A DNA stretch of 64,000 nt from Adiantum capillus-veneris. Its lineage: Eukaryota; Streptophyta; Polypodiopsida; Polypodiales; Pteridaceae. A program made the position numbers and the translations under genes. The notes under the pieces were generated by a model. That model had not been told where the DNA came from and searched no databases. It worked only from the letters and a program-made list of their open reading frames with translations. Position 1 is the first letter of the stretch. Each line of letters begins with the position of its first letter. Where the stretch lies: contig CM043948.1 of assembly GCA_014529385.2 (NCBI GenBank), positions 22,903,451 to 22,967,450 of the forward strand, in the 5' to 3' direction. Shown one piece after another: positions 57,529 to 64,000 of this stretch.

Positions 57529-59614
57529 CTATCTCTGTGTCTGCGCAGCTCGAGCAGGAGCAAACCTAGGCATCTCTGATCCTCGGAGCAAGAGTGGTCC
57601 AAAAGCCTCTCTGAACAAGCAATGGAAGCGGCCTCGTATCTCGTAGTAGACAGGGCAGCGGCATGTATAATGCAGCTCTGTCTCAGGCTCCCTGTCACAC
57701 AAGGGGCATGTCCTGGCCTTTGCTGGTACTCCGTTGTATCTCCCAGTCTCAATCCGCAGTGAGTGAGGAGATGTGCGTAACTGGCCAATAGCACATCGTA
57801 TCCCATGAGACAAGTGGGTGTCCATGTATCTGGGTCTCGTCGCAAAACCATCCTCCATAAGCTGGAGAAGGTGGTCTCTGTAGAAAGCCATCATCGTGCC
57901 CAATTCTTGTGCTGGCTGTATCCATGTCCTCCTAGTGTCTAGCTGGGTCAGGTTTTGGCGGATGAGCTTGGTGATCTCTGACTGTGTAAGAGTGAGAGAT
58001 GGTGCATCCAATGAGTAATGGAATGGTGGAAGCCTGTCTATGCTGAACCCATGCGCTTGAAACCATGATTCCATCTCCCCATACCAGCATGTTCTATCTC
58101 CTTGCATGGCTAACTGTCGAGAGGACTCAAGTGCTATGCGAGCATATCTGTGTTAGGAAGTTCCCTAGTGCGGTTTATGAAGGAGACTGATCTGGTGAGC
58201 ACCTCCACCACTAGTGGGGGGTCCGCTAGCTCTGCTCGGATAATGGCCTGTGATACTGATGCCTTGGCTCTAATGAGCTGCGAGATCATAGAGACGAGAG
58301 GTTTCTCCATGTTCCCCATCCATCTGTGCGACCCGGCTTGCCGTGGTGATCCAATGAAGGTCCCTATATCCCAGCTCCATAGAGCAATGCTGAAGCCACC
58401 AAAGTGTCAAAGAGCCAGAGCTTCGTCCGGGGCTCCAGAAACTGAGCCTGCGAACACATCTTCTCTAATCTGCCCAATGCTGTGTGGGCTCTAGTTAGTC
58501 TGGTCTCTGCTGCTCTTCTGAGTGAGAATGCAGGTCCGCTAAAAACCACTCCAAGGTAAGTGTAAGCATATGTGTACTCCACATTCTCCTGGCCGTATGT
58601 GAATGTAGGTGCTGACCTCCTGATCCACTGTGGGGTGGTATTAAACACCATAACCTTGGTTTTACCAAAGTTGAGAGACAAACCACTTTCGTGGGCAAAC
58701 CTATGCAAAGCATCCAATTGACGTTGCATTCCCTCCGGAGATTCGGAGATCAACACTATATCATCAACATATAACAAAAGTGGAATCCATGTCCCTGCCA
58801 ACTGTGGACCTCTATCACCATCGCTCTCAATATAGTTAGAAACCTCATCCACATACATACCGAAAAGAGTAGGAGAGAGCGGGCATCCCTGCTCCACCCC
58901 AATAGTGGAGTGAACTAGTGTAGAAAGTCCCTCAGGGGTGCGTACATGCCCTACTACTGATCTGTACAATGCCATGATCCCCCAAATGAGCTCTGTGGGT
59001 ACTCCCATTTCCTTTAATCTGCGCATCAATCTAGCTCTGGGTACTGTGTCAAAAGCTTTGCGGAAGTCCACAAAGCTACAATAGATTCGTCTCCCATGAG
59101 ATCTGCCCTCCTCGATGATGGCCTTGAGTGTCAAGATATGGTCAAGAGTAGAGAAGCCTCTCCTGAACCCTGCTTGCCGAGCTGCACGCATTCCTTCCCT
59201 CTTTGCCCATCTACTCAGCTGCTGCTCAAGAATGGATCCATACAACCGTGCCAGTGTGTGTCGAATCATGATAGTGCGATAATTCTGAGGCTCCATGGGG
59301 TCTCCTGACTTGAAGATAGGTACGATTGTAGATAGGCTCCAAGTGTCCGGTAGGCCCTCACACATGGCATGGTTAAACATAACTGCTAGAAGCTCTGCTA
59401 GTAGGTCTTTGGCATGCATGAAATGCTCAGCGACTAAGCCATCATGATCATATGCTCTCCAGTCCTTATCCTGTCAATAGCTTTCTTCACCATCTCAGCG
59501 GCGAAAAAAGCACGTGTGCGGGCATGGATCGGGGGGGTTGGGAAGGGGCGGCTGTCTAGGTACTGTGTACAAAGATGATGCGTACTGACCCCAGGTCTCT
59601 GTGGAGGAAAAAGG

Positions 59615-59649
<35 letters not shown>

Positions 59650-60957
59650 GCGCATGAAAGAGCCGCCACGCCTTACGCGAGTCCTGACTCAAGAATAGCT
59701 GTTATAGATCCTGCTCGAGTCGAGCCAAAAAAGCCTTCTTCTTCCGCCGCACCAGGCGTCGGAAGTCAATTTGTGACTGTCTGTGAGTGACGTCCCCCAA
59801 AAGCATCTCTCTCTGAAGTCTGGCTCTAGTCTGGCTCTAGTCTGGCGGCACTCCTCATCGTACCAACTGTTCTGAGGCATGCTCCCTGATCGGTGTTTCT
59901 GCTCAGGCTGGGTGTGTGGGTATGCCTCTTCTGCTGCATCATGTAATGTCTGTGTCAGTATAGTAGTTAGCTCCTCTAGAAGTCGCCCCGGGTCCTCAGT
60001 GCATAGGCGTCTGTAGATCCCGTCTATGTATACACAATCCGTCTCCCGTGTGAAGGTGTAGCGAGTAGGGGCTGCTATCCGTGGCCTATGTGCTACACTG
60101 AACTGTGAGGAGATGGTCATCGACACCAGAGCATGATCCATTGCCACCCCGACCGGTCGGGGCCCAACTGTGAGCTCTTGGATACTAGAGATGAGATTCG
60201 CTTGTGCCATGACATAGTCCACTGTGGTGGCTCCATGTTTGTGTGGGAAGCATGTAAAACCTCCCGCAACAGGAAATCTCCGTAGGCCATTCAAGATGGC
60301 CGATCCATGTGCGGTGGCCATGTCTATCAGGTGTTGCCCATACTTAGTATATTCCACATCGTGTGATAGTCTGGACAAGCCCGTCTCTACAACATCTAGC
60401 TCTCTTAGCATCTCCTCTAAAGTATCATAAAACACTGTCTGGTGATGGGCAGTCCTAGCATTGAAGTCCCCTAGGATGATAATGTCACCATCTCTAGAGA
60501 ACTCGCATATGTTATCATCCAAAATAGAGAAAGGGGAATGTCCTCTGGGTGATGCATAAACTGATGTACTCGGGGGAAAGTAGCAAATAGCAAGGTACAT
60601 ATATCTGCTTGTCTCTGCTTTCAATCTCACCCACATGTACCTAGCCTGCTCATCCCTGCGGGCTATATGTATCAATAGCTGCAGATCCTCTCTAAATAAC
60701 ACTTCCACTCTCCCCGAGCCCCGTCCTCTGTGCTCTGAGCGTTTCTCCTGTCTGTAAGCTGTCTCCCACCTGTATCCACTAATGTGAGGCATGGATTGCC
60801 CGAGGGCTTGGTGCATCTCAGAGTAAAAGATGATGTCTCTTCCAGTAAAGCTATCCTCAAAAGCATCCACATCAAGACGCATAGATCCATTACAGTTCCA
60901 GGCAGCCACTTTGAGTGTGGTCCCATAAGTCTCGCACCGTCATGTGGAGCGTCGCTC
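57529..60957 (-). pseudogene. TC-LINE ORF2, best preserved copy
   Basis: Endonuclease frame 60,909-59,689 (406 codons): WNCNGSMRLDVDAFEDSFTG, SEMHQ, RYMWVRLKAETSRYMYLAI, IILGDFNARTAHH, AMDHALVSM. Poly-Pro linker from poly-G at 59,616-59,646. RT frame 59,419-58,364 (351 codons): LSTIVPIFKSGDPMEPQNYR, FVDFRKAFDTVPRARLMRRL, GVEQGCPLSPTLFGMYVDEV, LLLYVDDIVLISESPEGMQR. C-terminal frame 58,107-57,529 with CPLCDREPETELHYTCRC. It needs four frame corrections, so it is inactive. Confidence 0.9.
59616..59646. repeat. Poly-G run (31 bp) inside TC-LINE ORF2
   Basis: Codes poly-Pro in the endonuclease-RT linker, at the same protein position as 33,227-33,262. Confidence 0.95.
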
Positions 60958-61101
60958 TAGTATTACCACTCTTCCATCTCGGTAAAAGGCAATCTTGCCT
61001 TTTCCCCTTGCCGCTCTAATCTCCGGCATTACTTCCTGCATATGAGCGATCTGCAAGAGGGTGAGATCATCCGCGAGAAAGATGCCTGTCTCTTTAAGAG
61101 T

Positions 61102-61654
61102 TGGTCACTTTCACAGGACACTCAGTTAGTACGGTTGGTCTGGCCTGGTTGACACTAGTCGGACTCTGGACGGACTCTGTGGGCTTGGTTGGGCAGTGAC
61201 ACGTGGCAGGATACGGACGGTGGTCTAGTGGAAATCGTGGCCAGGTCACCACCACCACTCACTTTGGAGATTGGCTTAGGTGGCTGACATTTCTGAGCCG
61301 TTGGGTCATTATCATCATCGGCTTCATTTTTGGTCCAGCATCGTCGTCGAGAGCAACGAGTCTTGCACAGAGCACTGCTTCACCATCCCTGCACATCTGA
61401 GCCTCGACACCCCCATTTGTACCTGTGAGTCCTGGGCTGGATGTGAGTGTGCTGCCACGCCAGAGTCTGTACATGGTTCTTTGAGCTAGTCAAGTCCACA
61501 TGTTCTGGTCCATTGTTGTGTCTCTATTGTTATCCATTGTTTCTGTGTTTCATTCTGTTTGAGAGAGTTTCCATGTGTTTGAGTGAGATTGTCACGCACA
61601 TTGCACTGAGGGGCACCCACACTGTAGAGAGCACGACACATTATCCGCGCTACA
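61102..61654 (+). repeat. LTR-C 5' LTR (variant)
   Basis: 553 bp, probably starting TGGTCACTTTCACAGG (the TGTAGCAGGCTACAG start of the first copy is absent) and ending CCGCGCTACA. GGTGCTCTCATTTTGGGGATC follows. Confidence 0.82.
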
Positions 61655-62011
61655 GGTGCTCTCATTTTGGGGATCACGGTGGGACCTCAATTGAAGTCTC
61701 ACTCTCTGTTGAGTACAAGTAAATCAGCTAGCTGGTTTTTCTTCGTCTCGCCTGTGCTTGTCTGGTCCAGTTTCACCCTAGACAGCTTAATCTAGCTGGT
61801 TTAGTCTCTCACCTTGCTGGTCCAGTCCTCTCTCGCCCTGGTCCACTCAATCCTCGTCCTGGTCTAGTCCTCCTTGTCCCTGGTCTAGTCCTTCTCGTCC
61901 TGGTCCAGGCCATTTGGTCTAGCCACTCGACTGGTCTAGTAGAGTCTAGTCCATTGTTCAACCAGGTGAAGTTCTTCTTGCCCAAAGCTTGGTTGGGGTG
62001 GTGGTTACTGC

Positions 62012-63292
62012 ATGACACATACAAGGCGATCATTAGAGCGTCAAAGCGCACTACTGAGCCCCCAGAAGTACTACCACAGACGACGCCAACCTTTGGTACC
62101 CAATAGAAGTATATTAACACCATCACCCATTCCTACACATATAGCTCCCTCCATTCCTTCAACCGATTCTACATCCTCCTCCAGGTCACCTTCTCCAGTA
62201 AGGTTCTCCCCCATTTTGTTACAGCAAGCTAGTGAGCAACAGGCTCAGGAGCAAGAGGCCATGGAGGAGCTCACTAGTGTTCTGGCCAAGGTGAACATCA
62301 AGTTCCCTACCTTCAAGGGTCTCTCCACAGAGGATGCTGATGACCATGCTCGGAGGTTTGTTTCTCTTTGCAGAGGTCGTGGCCTCAATAGAGAAGACGC
62401 CTACCTTGTGCTCTTTCCGTCCACCTTGGATGGTCTTGCAGATAAATGGTACAGTCAGTTTGCTGAAAACCACTTTGCTACTTGGACTATGTTAAGACAG
62501 CAGTTCTGTGAAGCTTTCCGACCAGGGGATTATCAAGAAAAGATTCTAGATGAGTTGGCCAACCTGTTGCTCCAACCCAAGGAGACATTTGGCGAGCTCA
62601 TGACCAGAACAAAGTCCCTGGTCGCCAAGCTGCCTCAGCAACCAGGAGAATTTATGGTGAAGAAGTGGGTAGAGAAGGCTCTGCCTAAGACTTCTCAACA
62701 AAAGCTCAGAGAAAGTCTCCGTCCTGAAGCCAATCTGGAGGACTTTGTTGCTGCTGCTACTAGAATAGAGGGAGCTAGGAAGCTGTTCACCGACTCTCCT
62801 CAGGTAGAAACTGCCCCTGTACTCGTGGACAGTCCATCAGACCCCTTGACTTCTTTACGTAGGGAACTGGAAGCCCTAAGGTTACAGCGGGCCCTTCGGG
62901 AAGAGAGATCCTTCTCTCTTAGACAGGAGAAGCCCCCACATCAAGAGGCTTATGATCAACTTAAAAGAGAGCTAGAAGAGCTCAGGTCTCAGCAGGAGAC
63001 TAAGGCTATGGTATGGTGTAGCTCATGTCGATCTCCAGGGCTTCCTTCTCAGGACTGCCCGCTTCGAGCTTACTGCCATTTCTGCGAGAAGCCTGGCCAT
63101 GATGACAAAGAGTGCTATTATCTGAAGGGAATGCGAAAACTACAACAGAGCCTCGCCCCCAACCTTCAACAAGGGTTGACACCTACATCCATCACCCTAT
63201 GGTCATCAACACCCTATGCCACCTCTGCTGACAACACCTCCTATGCAAGGTATGCACAACAACTTCGCATCTCCCAATTTTTATCATGCTAA
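62012..63292 (+). CDS. LTR-C gag, 426 codons open
   Basis: Starts MTHTRRSLERQSALLSPQKY like the first copy. Capsid region LFPSTLDGLADKWYSQFAEN and FCEAFRPGDYQEKILDELAN. Two knuckles are intact: CSSCRSPGLPSQDC (a Leu where His is usual) and CHFCEKPGHDDKEC. A frameshift near 63,250 ends it; the next knuckles (CYRCGEYGYY with a TAG, CQLCPEAQDHDTKDC) follow in another phase at 63,390-63,505. It is the most complete gag of the family here. Confidence 0.82.
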   Translation: MTHTRRSLERQSALLSPQKYYHRRRQPLVPNRSILTPSPIPTHIAPSIPSTDSTSSSRSPSPVRFSPILLQQASEQQAQEQEAMEELTSVLAKVNIKFPTFKGLSTEDADDHARRFVSLCRGRGLNREDAYLVLFPSTLDGLADKWYSQFAENHFATWTMLRQQFCEAFRPGDYQEKILDELANLLLQPKETFGELMTRTKSLVAKLPQQPGEFMVKKWVEKALPKTSQQKLRESLRPEANLEDFVAAATRIEGARKLFTDSPQVETAPVLVDSPSDPLTSLRRELEALRLQRALREERSFSLRQEKPPHQEAYDQLKRELEELRSQQETKAMVWCSSCRSPGLPSQDCPLRAYCHFCEKPGHDDKECYYLKGMRKLQQSLAPNLQQGLTPTSITLWSSTPYATSADNTSYARYAQQLRISQFLSC

Positions 63293-63571
63293 TGCTCCCT
63301 CAACCCCTCAGAGCTTCTACACGTCACCCTCAAACTCCATGCAACAACCACCTCGTCCGCCGTTCCGTCCCTCCACTCGGCCCATTTATGCTACAGATGT
63401 GGAGAGTATGGGTATTATTAGAGCAAATGCCCTCTGCCAGAAGGCTCTCCTCCGTGCCAACTTTGCCCTGAGGCTCAGGATCACGACACTAAGGATTGTC
63501 CAAAACAACGCGCCTCTACCTCTGCGAGCCCAAGTCAGAGCCAACCTGAATTCACCTTTCCCAAGATCAAT

Positions 63572-63847
63572 TTGATAGAAGTTAGTACCAACCTCAAGCC
63601 ACCACTTTCTGCCCATATGATTGCCTCTCAAGACAAGTTGCAGCTGGTAGAGGAGCCAGCTGGTGTCCTCACAGGAGCTCAGAGGGCAGCCCTCGGCCTC
63701 AATCTTCCAGCAGGTACAGCCCTTTCCTCCCCAATGCCTACACCTCCTCCAGTAGCTGACATGCCATCCCCTAGTGCTAAGAAAGGATCTTTTACTATGC
63801 TCTCCGATATTGATGGGGCTTTCTTAGAAGCAGTTGATGACTTGTAA
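63572..63847 (+). CDS. LTR-C downstream frame, function not recognised
   Basis: Encodes MIEVSTNLKPPLSAHMIASQ, a Pro/Ala-rich stretch and SDIDGAFLEAVDDL. It has no counterpart in the first copy and no known motif. It is followed by an open stretch to the window edge without RT motifs. Confidence 0.35.
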   Translation: MIEVSTNLKPPLSAHMIASQDKLQLVEEPAGVLTGAQRAALGLNLPAGTALSSPMPTPPPVADMPSPSAKKGSFTMLSDIDGAFLEAVDDL

Positions 63848-64000
63848 AAGATCAAGGAAATTGAGAAGACACTGATCCCAAGAGAAAAACCTACATCAGA
63901 GATTATATTGAAGCATACCTTTCAGCAAGTGTCATTGTATGACATGCTTCGACTTGATGCAAATTTTCGAAGTGACACCCTTGCCATTATTCAATCTCTG

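Larger units (their letters stand above)
57025..61101 (-). mobile_element. TC-LINE, 3' end to ORF1, interrupted by LTR-C
   Basis: 3' UTR from AAATGAAATGTTATATTCACG, ORF2, and the end of ORF1 (60,958-61,101: DGRVVILERRST). LTR-C breaks it within ORF1 at 61,102. This is the best preserved RT copy in the window. Confidence 0.93.
61102..64000 (+). mobile_element. Second LTR-C copy, runs off the window
   Basis: LTR at 61,102-61,654 then the gag region. It is inserted in TC-LINE ORF1. After about 63,570 the sequence no longer follows the first copy: no protease-like domain is seen, and another frame (63,572-63,847) appears. The right LTR and target duplication lie outside the window. Confidence 0.88.

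Overview
This 64 kb window looks like nuclear DNA of a land plant with a repeat-rich genome, perhaps a fern or other non-seed plant. The evidence is spliceosomal introns (GT...AG, with phases that fit), a plant-type VIRILIZER-like gene, Ty3/gypsy chromovirus pol, plant L1-type LINEs with an iron-free CCHC ORF1, and many microsatellites. The clade is an inference and is not settled by the sequence. No bacterial operon, CRISPR array, rRNA or tRNA gene was seen. Family names used here (TC-LINE, G1, G2, LTR-C) are my own labels.

Left part (1-9.6 kb). A broken chromovirus pol (minus strand) runs into a (TA)n tract, followed by an unassigned stretch and a relic of TC-LINE ORF1. From 4.4 to 8.7 kb lie six or seven plus-strand exons whose phases join without a stop. 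They encode part of a VIRILIZER-like protein (the scaffold of the m6A RNA methyltransferase complex). One 2 kb intron carries a 5'-truncated TC-LINE.

9.6-23.4 kb is a nest. A decayed Penelope-like retroelement (plus) is split by a 6.8 kb plant L1 (minus) with a 13 bp target duplication. The L1 is split in turn by a 5.06 kb LTR retrotransposon (LTR-C, plus) with a 5 bp duplication (AAAAC). LTR-C has gag and a protease-like domain but no reverse transcriptase; a C-rich array of about 0.6 kb sits where pol would be expected.

23.5-61.1 kb is dominated by one family, TC-LINE (minus strand except for a few copies). It is a non-LTR retrotransposon with ORF1 (coiled coil plus RNA-binding-like domain) and ORF2 (APE endonuclease, reverse transcriptase, C-terminal CCHC). 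Its 3' end is ATTTC-rich and runs directly into (TC)n, and its 5' junctions are also in (TC)n. Copies stand head to tail with (GA)n between them (28.6-38 kb and 53-61 kb). One near full-length copy (30,617-36,195) sits wholly inside a (GA)n tract. The 38.1-56.9 kb copy is broken by four later LTR insertions: a G1 solo LTR, a G2 element, a G1 element and a G2 solo LTR. The G2 element itself received an L1 and, exactly in the (CT)n of its 3' LTR, a further TC-LINE, which in turn holds a chromovirus fragment.

61.1-64 kb is a second LTR-C copy, inserted into TC-LINE ORF1 and running off the window. Apart from the VIRILIZER-like exons, everything recognised is transposable element or microsatellite. 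Nearly all the element genes carry stops or frameshifts. The main observation is that TC-LINE behaves as a microsatellite-targeting LINE.
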